Source: Bog-532 sp963720945
GTDB lineage: Bacteria; Actinomycetota; Actinomycetes; Streptosporangiales; Streptosporangiaceae
NCBI GenBank assembly: GCA_963720945.1
Contig: CAVRHH010000029.1
Span: 248,001 to 312,000, forward strand
Direction of reading: 5' to 3'
DNA length: 64,000 nt
Under the pieces are notes generated by a model that was not told the DNA's origin, did no database searches, and saw nothing but the letters and a program-made list of their open reading frames with translations. The translations under genes were made by a program, and so were the position numbers. This document shows positions 1 to 8,354 of this stretch, one piece after another; position 1 is the first letter of the stretch; each line of letters opens with the position of its first letter.

Positions 1-1471
1 CGGCCAGGACCGTGAACTGGGGCGGGGCGGTGAACACGGCCGTCATGCTCATGAAGTGGCGCCGGCCGAACCGCAGCTCCGCGTTGGGACCAATGAACAG
101 CAGCTCGCCGTCCTGGTCGATGAAGCCCTGCTCGACCAGATACCGCACGATCGGTTCGGCGCTGCGGTCGAAAGGCGCAAGTCCGTTCCACGCTTCGGCC
201 CACAGCCGGCTCCCGATCCGGTGTTCCTGGAGGCACAGGGCCAGCAGCTGCTGGGCGACGATGTGGCGCGGCTCGGGCGGCGCGACTACCGGCTCGACGT
301 ATCCCTGTCCCCACAGGTGCAGTAGGCCGGCGGACCACAACAGTGATCCCTTATTCAGCGTCAGGAACAGGCAGTTTCGTGTGTTCCCGGCGCGACGTCC
401 GGTGCGTCCGATGCGCTGAAGGAATGCCGCCACGGACGGCGGGTCGTTCACCTGGATGACGCGATCAAGGTCACCGACGTCGATGCCCAGCTCAAGCGTC
501 GACGTCGCGACGATGACACAGTCGCGTCCTTCGGCGAACGCCTGCTCCGCGCGGCGGCGTTCGTCGATCGACAGCGACGCATGGGACAGGTACGTGGTCA
601 CGCCGCGTTCCCGCAGCTCGGCGCCTATCTCCTCCACGAGTTGCCGCGAGTCGCAGAAGACCAGCCGCTTCTCCCCCCGATGCAGGGTAGCGATCACGGT
701 GGCGGCGTTGCTCACCGAGCCTACGTAGTCGAGCTCGATGTCAGCCGGCGCAGGCGTGCTCTCCCCCGCCGCGACGCGGGCCGGTGCGGCACCGACCGGT
801 GCGGGGGACGTCTCCGGTGTGACGACCACGGCCGGGCGCTGGTCCCGGCCGGTGCCCTGAAGCCAGCCCAGCAACTCATCAGGGTTGCCGACGGTAGCCG
901 ACAGACCTATTCGCTGGATGGGGCGTCCCGTTACCCGGGTCAGGCGCTCCAGCACGGCGAGCAGGTGCCAGCCCCGGTCATCCCCGGCGAAGGCGTGCAC
1001 CTCGTCGATCACGATGGCCCGCAGATCCGAGAACATCCGGCCGTGCTCGACTCTGAGGCTGATCAGCATGGCTTCCAGCGACTCGGGCGTGGTCAGCAGC
1101 ACATCCGGCGGCTCGCGGAGGATCCGCTGCCGCGCTGATGCCGTGACGTCGCCGTGCCAGACAGCGACCCGTCGCCCGAGCCAGCTCACATAGAGCTCCA
1201 GTCTGGGCAGCAGGTTGTTCAGCAGCGCCTTCAGGGGACAGACGTAGATGACCGAAAGGCCGGACCAGTGTTGCTGGTCCATGGCGGTCAGCAGGGGGAA
1301 GACGGCCGCTTCCGTCTTTCCGCCCGCGGTGGGCGCGAGGAGCAACGCGTCCGCACCGTCCAGCACCGGGCCGACGGCCTGGTCCTGCAGTGCCCGCAGC
1401 GCCTGCCAGCCGAGGCTGTTGACGAGGTGATGGACGACGACGGGATGCAGCCGGTCGAGCCCCGGGGTCAC
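1..1471 (-). CDS. brxHI: BREX type 2 helicase BrxHI (3' end cut by window edge)
   Basis: Lhr-like DEAD/DEAH superfamily 2 helicase, the last gene of BREX type 2 (Pgl) phage-defence clusters. The frame is open for about 490 codons and leaves the window without a stop. Motifs read in order: Walker A region APTAGGKTEAA (residues ~45-55), DEVH box (~153-156), SAT (~188), a helicase C-terminal domain with STLELGIDVGDLDRVIQ and motif VI QRIGRTGR. The start is GTG at 1471 because an in-frame TGA lies three codons upstream. It begins 28 bp after the brxD stop, as expected of the pglZ-brxD-brxHI order. An unrelated Lhr-type helicase is possible from the motifs alone, but the neighbours favour BrxHI. 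The visible part is intact, yet both upstream BREX genes are broken, so it is probably an orphan. Confidence 0.8.
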   Translation of the reverse strand, partial: MTPGLDRLHPVVVHHLVNSLGWQALRALQDQAVGPVLDGADALLLAPTAGGKTEAAVFPLLTAMDQQHWSGLSVIYVCPLKALLNNLLPRLELYVSWLGRRVAVWHGDVTASARQRILREPPDVLLTTPESLEAMLISLRVEHGRMFSDLRAIVIDEVHAFAGDDRGWHLLAVLERLTRVTGRPIQRIGLSATVGNPDELLGWLQGTGRDQRPAVVVTPETSPAPVGAAPARVAAGESTPAPADIELDYVGSVSNAATVIATLHRGEKRLVFCDSRQLVEEIGAELRERGVTTYLSHASLSIDERRRAEQAFAEGRDCVIVATSTLELGIDVGDLDRVIQVNDPPSVAAFLQRIGRTGRRAGNTRNCLFLTLNKGSLLWSAGLLHLWGQGYVEPVVAPPEPRHIVAQQLLALCLQEHRIGSRLWAEAWNGLAPFDRSAEPIVRYLVEQGFIDQDGELLFIGPNAELRFGRRHFMSMTAVFTAPPQFTVLA

Positions 1472-1499
1472 TGCGCCTCATCCGCCGCTGAAATCGTCG

Positions 1500-2845
1500 T
1501 CACGGCAGGTCGAGGTCGATGTCGTCGGCCCGGGCCGCGGACGGCATAGTGCCAGCCGCGGCGCTGCGTTCCTGCTCGGACAGCTCGCCCGCCGCCAGCG
1601 TCAGCGTGTAGTGGCGGCGCGGATCGAAGTCCGGGAACTGGTCGACCCGGTCCAGGACGTCCGCGACGAGCTTCTTCAGGAACACCCGCGGCGCGACTCC
1701 GGTCTTTCCGCCCAGTGATCCGGTGACGGCATCGGCCAGCTCGCGAACGTAAGTGTCGTCCACTGTCTTGACGATGCGGTCCGGTTCCTCCGCCCCGTCC
1801 ACGTACAGATCACGGACCTTGGCGCCGAGGGCGAGCAGCGACTCGCGGTCGAACCCGGGCAGCCTGAGCTGGACCGCGCGTGGGTTGTCGAACCGGGCAT
1901 CGGTTGAGAAATCGGTGGCCAGGCGCTGTGCCAGCGGCGGCAGCCGTGACACCCCGCTGGGGCCGTCGTAAAAGGCAGCAGTACCGGTGACGACGAGGAA
2001 GAAACCTGGATAGCGGCCGGCGTCGATCTCGTCGAGCAACTGGCGGAGCGCGTTGAACGCCTTGTCGCGGACGTCACCGCGGACCCGCTGCAACGTCTCA
2101 CCTCGTCCAGGACGAGCAGCAGCCCCGGATGCCCCGCGTCGCGGAGCACTTCCAGCAGACCCTGCAGGAACCCCATGGCACCGAAATGGTCCAGCTCGCC
2201 CCGGATCCCGGCGCGGCGCTTGGCCGCCGCCGCGACGTGCGGCTGCCCCCCCAGCCACGCGGCCAGGGCGTCCGCCACCGCAGCGTCCCCGGCCATCACG
2301 GCCGAACGATACGCGCGCAGAGCCTGCGCGAAGGCGGGGGTCCGGACGGAGACAGCCGCGAGCCGCTGTTCCAGGAGCAGTTCCACGGCGGCGTTCACCC
2401 CCTCGTCCCCGCGCCCGGCCAGGCCGGGATCGGCGGCGGTTACGTCGGACTCCAGCGTGAACAACCAGGAATCCAGCACCGGGCGGAACGCGCTCGGCGG
2501 GAAGGCGGCCGTGCGGAGGGCCTCGCCGATCCGCCGGTAGACGGTCTCCAGCTTGTGCAGCGGAGTCTCGGTCTCGGAGATCTGCACCTCGGCGGTGGCG
2601 AACCCTCCGCGCAGGGCCCGTTCGGCCAGGTAACGGGTGAGGAAGGTCTTGCCGGCGCCATACTCGCCACGGACGGCCTTGAACGCGGACCCGCCCCCGG
2701 CCACGGCGTTCAGGTCGGCGTCCAGGGCCGGAGTGAAGCGCTCCAGCCCGACGGCCAGCAGGTCCAGGCCGTTCGCCGGAACAGTGCCCCGCCGCAGGGC
2801 GTCGATGACCTCGCGCCGGCGCCGCGGGGAAACCTGCTCGTTCAC
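1500..2845 (-). pseudogene. brxD: BREX type 2 ATP-binding protein BrxD, frameshifted
   Basis: P-loop ATPase of the BrxD family. The first ~248 residues read in one frame from GTG 2845 (Walker A GEYGAGKTFLTRYLAERA at ~60-77, Walker B-like HPGLLLVLDE). The remainder reads in another frame from near 2100 (VRGDVRDKAFNALRQLLDEI, then VVTGTAAFYDG, to the stop at 1500). The join needs one extra base: after the Walker B GAC GAG GTG the expected GAG ACG is shortened by one G at about 2098-2101. The GTG start overlaps the pglZ stop as GTGA, indicating translational coupling. Total length of ~448 codons suits the family. This is either a real inactivating deletion or a sequencing error; both halves otherwise look conserved and uninterrupted. 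Confidence 0.8.
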
Positions 2846-3338
2846 GAGCCGATCCCGAATTGCTCGCGCAGCAGGTCTTCGTCCAGGATGAGCGTGGCCC
2901 CGTCGGCGTCGACACGTAGTACGGGATATCCCTCGACGTTCAGCAGCCGCTGGACGTGCAGGATGGCCCCGCGCAGAGTGACCGGTGACACCTGGAGCGC
3001 TGTCGCGGCTGCTGCGGGTGCCAGCCGGCGGCTAGGCCCGGCCAGGAGGACATCAAGCAGCCCGCGTACCTGCTCGTCGGAGACGGACACGCGGCCGGCG
3101 ACCCGTTTCTGCGTGGTGTAGGAAGGTGACCGGAGCACTGCCGAGGCGGCGGTGCTGACCGGCGCAACCGCCGGCGACAGAATCTGCGCTGGCTCGGTAC
3201 CGGGCTCGTCGAACAGGGTGGGCGCGGCCTCTTGCGGCCGCCGGCGGAAGTCTGCGGCGGGCCGTGGCTGGCCTGGGGCCGCCGGCTGGGAGGCGGCGGG
3301 CATGCGAGCCGGCCCGTCGGTGTCGAGGGGATCCAGCC
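2842..3338 (-). pseudogene. pglZ: BREX type 2 phosphatase PglZ, C-terminal fragment
   Basis: The ~165-residue tail of a PglZ protein; full BREX-2 PglZ proteins are several times longer, so the alkaline-phosphatase-like core is missing. What remains is a Pro/Ala-rich linker followed by a winged-helix-like end containing RGAILHVQRLLNVEGYPVL, finishing LREQFGIGS. The reading frame stays open up to 3338 and stops being PglZ-like exactly where a repeated antitoxin tail begins at 3339. The assignment leans on brxD and brxHI following in canonical order with a GTGA overlap. The pglW, pglX and pglY genes that should lie upstream are absent from the window; IS5 debris and unrelated genes are there instead. 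Confidence 0.7.
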
Positions 3339-3513
3339 TCCCGCCTGGAGGCAGGCGGTGTCATCCCCACCATCCCCCTGCTCGAGCGGATCTCCGCGGC
3401 CCTCGACGCCGACCTCATCGTCGCGATATCCCCCCACGCCGCCTGATACCAGGGAGAGCTGATCGACTTCGCCCTGTCGCCCCGCTTCGACCGATTCAGG
3501 CGCCGACCGGTTA
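3339..3513 (+). repeat. Copy A of a 175-bp repeat: 3' end of a HigA-like antitoxin gene
   Basis: About 98% identical (roughly four mismatches) to 9134-9308. It contains the last 33 codons of the XRE antitoxin gene found intact at 8945-9241 (ending LIVAISPHAA) plus about 65 bp of downstream sequence. Its left edge is the point where pglZ is truncated and its right edge is the IS5 insertion site. It has no start codon context of its own, so it is a dead fragment. Confidence 0.9.
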
Positions 3514-4521
3514 GGGCGTAGTCCCATAGATCTTGGTTGCCGGTTTCCGGTTGGATTGGGCCGTGGATGAGGACCGGCTGAAGCGGCATGACCTGACCGA
3601 TGCGGAATGGGCGCGGCTGGCGCCGTTGCTGCCCGCTCATCCGCGGCAGGGGCACCGGTGGAATGATCACCGGCTGGTGATGGACGGCATCTTTTCCCGT
3701 ACCCGGGTGGGGTGCCCGTGGCGGGATCTGCCGCAGCGGTCCGGGAACTGGAAGACGGTCTATAACCGGCATCGCCGCTGGTCTGCCGACGGGACCTGGG
3801 AGATGATCCTGGACGCGCTGCGGGCTGGGTGCGATGAGCGTGATGGGCCGGGCTGGACGGTCGCGGCCGATGCCACGGTGGTGCGGGCCCATCAGCACGC
3901 GGCCGGGGCACGCCATCAGCCGCCCGCCGACGTGGACCCGGCGCGGCTGGCCCCAGCGGAGCTGAGCGCCCCGGTGCGCCTCAGGGGCACCATCGAATGA
4001 AAAGAACCGGGAGGCGCTGGGCCGGTCCCGGGGCGGGCTGACCAGCAAGATCCACCAGCTCGCCGAGATGAGGTGCCGGCCGCTGGCCCGGATCACCAGC
4101 GCCGGGCAGCGGCACGACTCCCTCGCCTTCGCCCCCGCTCATGGATCAGCCCAAGATCGCACGGCGCGGTCGTGGCCGGCCCGGACCCGGCCCGGGCGGG
4201 TGCTGGGCGATAAGGCCTACTCCAGCACCGCGATCCGGGCCCACCTGCGCCGGCGCGGCATCAAAGCCACCATCCCCGAACCATCTGACCAGGCCCGTAA
4301 CCGGCAGCGGCGCGGCAGCAACGGCGGCCGCCCGCCCGCCTTCGACCCCACCGCCTACAAGGACCGCAACACCGTCGAACGCGCCTTCAGCCAGCTCCGC
4401 CAGCACCGCGCCGTCGCCACCCGATTCGACAAACGCGACTTCGTTTGGCGCGGCACCATCGACGTCGCCTCAATCCGGATCTGGCTCCGACATCCCGTCA
4501 CATGATCTAAAAGACACGCTC
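3514..4521 (+). mobile_element. IS5-family insertion sequence (degenerate)
   Basis: Element of ~1.0 kb bounded by imperfect terminal inverted repeats: GGGCGTAGTC..TAGATC at 3514-3532 and, read from the other end, GAGCGTGTCTTTTAGATC from 4521. A TA target duplication is visible at 3512-3513 and 4522-4523. The flanks GGTTA and TAGCCG join to GGTTAGCCG, the same string that follows the antitoxin tail at 9304-9312, so the element jumped into an already duplicated tail. The transposase inside is broken. Confidence 0.8.
3563..4505 (+). pseudogene. IS5-family (IS427-like) transposase, multiple frameshifts
   Basis: First part: HDLTDAEWARLAPLLP, VGCPWRDLP and VAADATVVRAHQHAAGARHQ, ending at TGA 3998. 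The second part continues in another frame as REALGRSRGGLTSKIHQLAE, then DKAYSSTAIRAHLRRRG, NTVERAFSQLRQHRAVATRFDKR, to a stop at 4505. IS427-group elements often use programmed frameshifting between two ORFs, and an A-run (GAATGAAAAG) sits at the junction. In addition there is an apparent one-base insertion near 4135 and a compensating one-base loss near 4190, which scramble the LMDQPKIARRGRGRP segment. The catalytic DDE set is therefore probably not assembled into one protein. The GTG at 3563 is the likeliest original start. Confidence 0.75.
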
Positions 4522-4787
4522 TAGCCGCTGGTTATCACCTCGACTGTGCCGAGATTGTCGCTAGCGGCACCCTATTCGCAGGCGGCTCCTCGCCTGCCTA
4601 TGTGCCGCAGCAATCCGCCAGCTCGCTCACCACGGCATCATTTACGCCAGTAAGCAATTTCAATTCTGCTGGCGATCATCTTACTCCCAGGCACTCAGCG
4701 GAACCCTTCCTATCATTCGGAAATACCGTGCGATATTATATTGCAGAAGACTAAAAGACCCTATGGAGGGCCTGAAAAGAGCGCATC

Positions 4788-5246
4788 ATGAAGCGCAAGA
4801 CAGTAGCACGAGTCCTGGCACTGGGCATGGTCCCGGCGGCACTCGGAGCCACCGCGGCAGCGGCATCCGCCAGCACGGCACAGCCGAACGCGCCCGCAGC
4901 CACCGTCACCTTGCGTGACGCGGCCGGGCAGTATGTCCAGGTCAACGCCCGCGGGCAGGTGTCCATGGGTCATCAGGCTGCCAGGTTCACCAAGGTGGCC
5001 GAGCGGGGCGGCAGGTACGAGCTGAAGTACGGCTCGGGCCGTAACGCGAAGTACCTGACGGTTAGCTCGTTTGGTGCCAGCCTCGGCCGGAACGGAACTC
5101 AGTTCGCTCCTGGCCAGACCAGCAGGCAGTTCCGCGGTTACACCACCATCGATGTCGGCCGGTACCTGCTGACCGCGAACGGTTCCCGGCTCACCGAGGC
5201 TGCCCAGGGGCGGCACGGTCCGACCGTGAACCAGGAGTGGAAGTGA
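4788..5246 (+). CDS. Small secreted protein, possibly beta-trefoil
   Basis: A 152-residue protein with a clear Sec signal peptide (MKRKTVARVLALGMV, then an Ala-rich core, likely cleavage near ASAST at ~29-33). The mature part has no cysteines and alternates short strands with glycine/asparagine turns (TLRDAAGQYVQV, RYELKYGSGRNAKYLTV, ASLGRNGTQF). That pattern resembles a fascin/RICIN-like beta-trefoil, but I cannot assign a family. GGAGG lies 18 bp upstream of ATG 4788, rather far, so translation initiation is uncertain. It stands alone between two IS5-family remnants, preceded by an unusually AT-rich stretch (about 4640-4760) that may carry its promoter (TATTAT at 4734). Function unknown; export is the only firm prediction. 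Confidence 0.7.
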   Translation: MKRKTVARVLALGMVPAALGATAAAASASTAQPNAPAATVTLRDAAGQYVQVNARGQVSMGHQAARFTKVAERGGRYELKYGSGRNAKYLTVSSFGASLGRNGTQFAPGQTSRQFRGYTTIDVGRYLLTANGSRLTEAAQGRHGPTVNQEWK

Positions 5247-5413
5247 AAGTTGGCCACTGATCCCCTTCCCTGCTAGACAAGTTCCCTTGCGGCGCCGGCA
5301 ACCATACCGGCGCCGTCCGGCATTCTCAGTGGCTCTGGCTCGGTTACTAATGCTGCGTCGGTTGCCGCACAGGCAGCCTTCCCCGAGCCTCCGTTTGTCA
5401 GATGGCTCAAGAG

Positions 5414-5718
5414 GCTGGCCGATAAGGCCTACTCCAGCACCGCGATCCGCGCTCACCTGCGCCTGGCGCGGGATCCAGGCCACGATTCCCGAGCCCGCGG
5501 ACCAGGCCCGCAACCGGGTCCGGCGCGGCAGCAAAGGTGGAAGGCCGCCCGCCTTCGACGCTGCCGCGCACAAGCAGCGCAACATCGTCGAGCGGGCCTT
5601 CTGCCAGCTCCGCCAGCACCGCGCCGTCGCGACCAGGTAAGACAAACGCAACTTCGTTCTGACGCGGAACCGTCGACGTGGCCTCTATCCGGATCTGGCT
5701 CCATCACCCCGCTACATG
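5414..5718 (+). pseudogene. IS5-family transposase remnant (3' end only)
   Basis: Closely related to 4205-4506 of the first IS5 copy: shared DKAYSSTAIRAHL, RRGSKGGRPPAFD, ERAFCQLRQHRAVATR and the terminal sequence down to ATGATCT. An extra base after the CTGCGC codons at about 5461 shifts the frame, and the ATTCGAC of the other copy is AAGAC here, giving a TAA at 5638. No left end or N-terminal half is present. It is a second, older member of the same element family, 0.9 kb from the first. Confidence 0.8.
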
Positions 5719-5901
5719 ATCTGCGGCGAGACCGGCAACCGCCCGGCGGCCCGGATTCACCCGGCGAGATTACCGCCAGTTGCCCGGCCGTGGTCATGGC
5801 GCACGGTTTCTGCGCGGTGAAGGAGATGTACCCCGGGCAGCTTCGCCGCGGCCGGGCGCCGCAGGCGACCATCTGGTGCCCTCCGGTGGCCTCACGCATC
5901 G

Positions 5902-6249
5902 CTACCCCCAGAAGATCGCGGTCGGGTCGGCGTCGATCTCCCGCAGGAGGTCATCAACGTGCGCCGATGGCGCGAACCCGTCGTAAGCATGGAACCGCAG
6001 GTGGCGGTCACGCCGGAACAGCGACCAGCGCCCGCTCGCCTTGGTGTAGCGCAGCCGTGCGATGGGAAACCGTGTCCACTCCGGGCCGGCCTCCGGCCGC
6101 CCGGGCGCCCTGCATTCCACGATCGTCAGATGCCGCGGCGCGACCTCACATTCCACCCGTATCTGGTCGCGGACGTGCGCGGGAACGCGCTGCTCACACC
6201 AGCGCCGCACCCGCGCCACGTCCAGCTCAGGCAATCCTGTTCCCGCCAC
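5902..6249 (-). CDS. DUF3024 family protein
   Basis: About 110-115 residues matching the actinobacterial DUF3024 pattern: PELDVARVRRWCEQRVP, RVECEVAPRHLTIVE, GPEWTRFPIARLRYTKA, WSLFRRDRHLRFHAYD and the C-terminal LLREIDADPTAIFWG. Function of the family is unknown; it is small, basic and cytosolic. The frame is open far upstream, so the start is ambiguous: GTG 6249 or TTG 6234 both place the conserved PELDV near the N terminus. The upstream part of the open frame is the tail of a different family (SDR remnant), so the longer 204-residue reading should not be used. No operon partner is evident. Confidence 0.75.
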   Translation of the reverse strand: MAGTGLPELDVARVRRWCEQRVPAHVRDQIRVECEVAPRHLTIVECRAPGRPEAGPEWTRFPIARLRYTKASGRWSLFRRDRHLRFHAYDGFAPSAHVDDLLREIDADPTAIFWG

Positions 6250-6319
6250 CCGCCGAGTCTTGCAGAACGCGACCCACCCGGAGACCAGGCGCTGCTTGAT
6301 CCCGCTGGTCCTTGGAGGC

Positions 6320-6470
6320 CGGCGAGCGCTGGGATAACGCTGGCCGCCGTCCACGACGATGTTGCCCCCGGTGATCCACGATGCCCGCTCCCGACAGCAG
6401 GAACGTGACCACGTCCGCGGCCTTCGAGGGTGTCCCAAGCGAGCAGGGTCCGTGGCTTGTTGACCAGGCC
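6320..6470 (-). pseudogene. Short-chain dehydrogenase (SDR) C-terminal remnant
   Basis: Two short segments in different frames spell the usual SDR C terminus: SLGTPSKAADVVTFLLS followed, after one extra base near 6395, by ERASWITGGNIVVDGGQRYP. No NAD-binding TGxxxGIG or YxxxK part is present, so only a tail of roughly 50 codons survives. Its second half runs in frame into the DUF3024 gene, which explains the artificially long ORF there. Confidence 0.6.
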
Positions 6471-6512
6471 GTCGCCTTCGGGATCGGATCATCCATAACC
6501 GGCTCACTCTGG

Positions 6513-6806
6513 TCACGCCATCGGATCAGCCTTCTTCCTTTTTGGCGCCGCAGTAACGGCCTTGGCCTGGTTGCGGGCAGCTCGAAAGCGTTGCTGGGCG
6601 CCTTGTTTGGTGAGTCCGTAGCACGCGCCGATCTCATTCCAAGTGGCACCGGCCTTGCGGGCGGCCTCAACCTGGGCAGCCTCCAGCTCCTCTGCCGCTT
6701 CTCGCAGGCGCCGGGCAGCTTCGAGCTGGCTAATCGGTCCGTCGGCGACGTCGAGAGCGCCGAGCGCCGCAGTGATCCGCCTGACGGGACTCTTGGAGGC
6801 CATCAT
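6513..6806 (-). CDS. Small helix-turn-helix DNA-binding protein
   Basis: A 97-residue basic protein. The central part is a predicted amphipathic helix (LEAARRLREAAEELEAAQVEAARKAG) leading into a sigma-region-4/HTH-like unit, ATWNEIGACYGLTKQGAQQRF, and a lysine/arginine-rich tail (PKRKKADPMA). ATG 6806 and 6803 are adjacent candidates; the longer frame from 6836 would run through a perfect 12-bp palindrome (6822-6833) that is better read as regulatory. A TTGACC/TACGCT-like pair just upstream would give a leaderless transcript. Divergent from the oligolysine micro-ORF at 6903, with a 40-bp palindrome between them. Likely an autoregulated repressor, by inference only. Confidence 0.6.
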   Translation of the reverse strand: MMASKSPVRRITAALGALDVADGPISQLEAARRLREAAEELEAAQVEAARKAGATWNEIGACYGLTKQGAQQRFRAARNQAKAVTAAPKRKKADPMA

Positions 6807-6832
6807 CACAGCGTATCGACAACCGGTACCGG

Positions 6833-6872
6833 TCAATGATATGTTGACGCTGCCTGGTCAACATATCGTTGA
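6833..6872. promoter_or_regulatory. 40-bp inverted repeat operator between divergent genes
   Basis: Arms TCAATGATATGTTGAC (6833-6848) and GTCAACATATCGTTGA (6857-6872) are inverted with one mismatch in 16, spaced by 8 bp. A separate perfect palindrome ACCGGTACCGGT abuts it at 6822-6833. The arms contain TTGAC strings facing both ways, so the site probably overlaps the promoters of the HTH gene (minus) and the micro-ORF (plus). Confidence 0.7.
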
Positions 6873-6902
6873 CCTGTCCGAGTCGGAAAGTGGATGATAC
6901 GC

Positions 6903-6938
6903 GTGGCTAAGAAGAGCAAGAAGAAGAAGAAGAAGTAG
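6903..6938 (+). CDS. Oligolysine micro-ORF
   Basis: GTG GCT then AAG AAG AGC and six AAG codons and TAG: 11 residues, M-A-K-K-S-K-K-K-K-K-K. An in-frame ATG at 6894 would add M-I-R before it; GGAAAG at 6885-6890 fits the GTG better (12 bp) than the ATG (3 bp). It lies 30 bp downstream of a large palindrome and 10 bp before a perfect 15-bp-stem terminator, so it occupies a complete miniature transcription unit. Such a peptide could be a leader, a nucleic-acid-binding or ribosome-associated peptide, or mere chance; no homology can be claimed. Confidence 0.4.
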   Translation: MAKKSKKKKKK

Positions 6939-6948
6939 CCGCCCCAAC

Positions 6949-6988
6949 GTGGACGGCAGCGGTCCGGCGATGTACCGCTGCCGTCCAC
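6949..6988 (+). terminator. Strong hairpin terminator after the micro-ORF
   Basis: Perfect 15-bp stem GTGGACGGCAGCGGT / ACCGCTGCCGTCCAC with a 10-nt loop. No T-tract follows, which is common for actinobacterial terminators. It could also serve the P450 gene that ends at 7027 on the other strand. Confidence 0.75.
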
Positions 6989-7026
6989 ACGCTGAAGTCC
7001 TGGGTCGCGGGGCGCCTGCCGCGCCG

Positions 7027-8235
7027 CTAGGCGACCGTCACTGGGAGCGTGTCGAAGCCGCGCAGGAGAAGCCTGTCCCGGCGGGTCGGTTCGCTCGCGG
7101 CGGCGATCTTCGGGAACCGGTTGAGCAGCCGGGGGAAAGCGACTGCGCCCTCGAGCCTGGCCAGCGCGGCGCCGATGCAGAAGTGCGCGCCGCCGCCGAA
7201 GCTGAGGGGCCCGCCGTCGGGACGCATGGGATCGAACCTGGCTGGTTCGGTGAATCGGCGCGGATCCCTGTTCCCCGCCCCGAGCAGCGTGACCACCCCG
7301 GTTCCCGGGGATACCGGCACGCCGCCCACCTTCGTGTCGTACCCGAGGCGGCTGGTGAGCTGGACGGGCGAATCGAAGCGCAGTACTTCCTCGACAAATG
7401 CCGATGGCGGTATTGAGCCGTCCCGGACGCCTTCGCCGGCCGACGGGTGCTGCAGGATGATCTGGAGGCCGTTGCCCAGCAGGTTGGTCGTTGTCTCGAA
7501 GCCGGCGACGAGCAGCAGCGTCAGGTTGTGCAGCAGCTCGGCATCGGTGAGCCTGCCATCGTCGGCGTCGCTTACCGCGAGCAGGTCGCTGAGCAGGTCG
7601 TCGCGGGGAACGGCGCGCCGCTTGGCCGCCAACTCGGTGAAGTACGCGAGCAACTGGACCGCTGCGGCGTTGATCGCGGGCAGAGTCTCTATGTCGGTAA
7701 GTTCAAAGACGCCGGTCAGATCCCTCGCCAAAGGCCGGAATCCTTCCCGGTCCGCCTCCGGGATCCCAATCAACTCGCAGATCACGGTGACCGGCAGCAG
7801 GTAGGCAAAGTCATGCATGAACTCGATGGCCGAACCATCCACGCCGCGATCAGCCATGGCGTCGAGCAGCTCATCGGCCATCGCGGCGATCGCAGGCTCC
7901 AGGCCGGCGATGCGCCGCGCCGTGAACGTGCGAGCCATCAGGCTCCTGATCCGCGAATGCCGCGGTGCGTTCAGGTTCAGGATCCAGTCCGCCACCTGGA
8001 CAAACACCGGATTCGCCCGCCATCCGGGGAAGTCCTTGTCGAAACTGGATTCGTCGGAGACGCGGAAGCCGGGATCGCGCAGGACGGAGTTAATGGCGTC
8101 GTAACCGACCACCAGCACGTCGCCCGGGCCGAGCTCGATCACCTCGCCGACGTCGTGCAACGCGGCGTACAGCGGATACGGATCTGCCCGCCCCGCTGGC
8201 GTGCCGAGCGCGGTGAGAATCTCCATTGTATCCAT
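7027..8235 (-). CDS. Cytochrome P450
   Basis: A 402-residue soluble bacterial P450 monooxygenase. Visible motifs: I-helix oxygen-binding LLLVAGFETTTNL (~residues 245-257), K-helix ExxR in EEVLR, PERF-region variant FTEPARFDPMR and heme-thiolate signature FGGGAHFCIGAALARLE (Cys at ~350). Length is normal and no frameshift is seen. ATG 8235 is chosen because GGAG lies eight bases upstream; the open frame continues to 8757 but without P450 similarity. Electrons would come from a ferredoxin and reductase; neither is encoded nearby and no ferredoxin gene follows. Substrate unknown. Upstream lies a TTGACA box flanked by two TATCGCGTT repeats. Confidence 0.92.
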   Translation of the reverse strand: MDTMEILTALGTPAGRADPYPLYAALHDVGEVIELGPGDVLVVGYDAINSVLRDPGFRVSDESSFDKDFPGWRANPVFVQVADWILNLNAPRHSRIRSLMARTFTARRIAGLEPAIAAMADELLDAMADRGVDGSAIEFMHDFAYLLPVTVICELIGIPEADREGFRPLARDLTGVFELTDIETLPAINAAAVQLLAYFTELAAKRRAVPRDDLLSDLLAVSDADDGRLTDAELLHNLTLLLVAGFETTTNLLGNGLQIILQHPSAGEGVRDGSIPPSAFVEEVLRFDSPVQLTSRLGYDTKVGGVPVSPGTGVVTLLGAGNRDPRRFTEPARFDPMRPDGGPLSFGGGAHFCIGAALARLEGAVAFPRLLNRFPKIAAASEPTRRDRLLLRGFDTLPVTVA

Positions 8236-8354
8236 GGTGTTGCTCCGTCCCTCGTCGGAGGCTGGTGGCCCGCTGCCGTGCGGCCGGGCGTAATCGGTGG
8301 CCGATGCCGGCCCTGCGCGGCAATACTCGCCACGGTAGCTGAGACGATAAGTAC

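Noticed and set aside
3563..4505. Functional IS5 transposase through programmed frameshifting
   Set aside because: An A-run exists at the ORF junction, but extra indels near 4135 and 4190 scramble a conserved segment, so activity is unlikely.
5902..6516. 204-residue DUF3024 protein
   Set aside because: The upstream third is an SDR C-terminal remnant fused only by an open frame.
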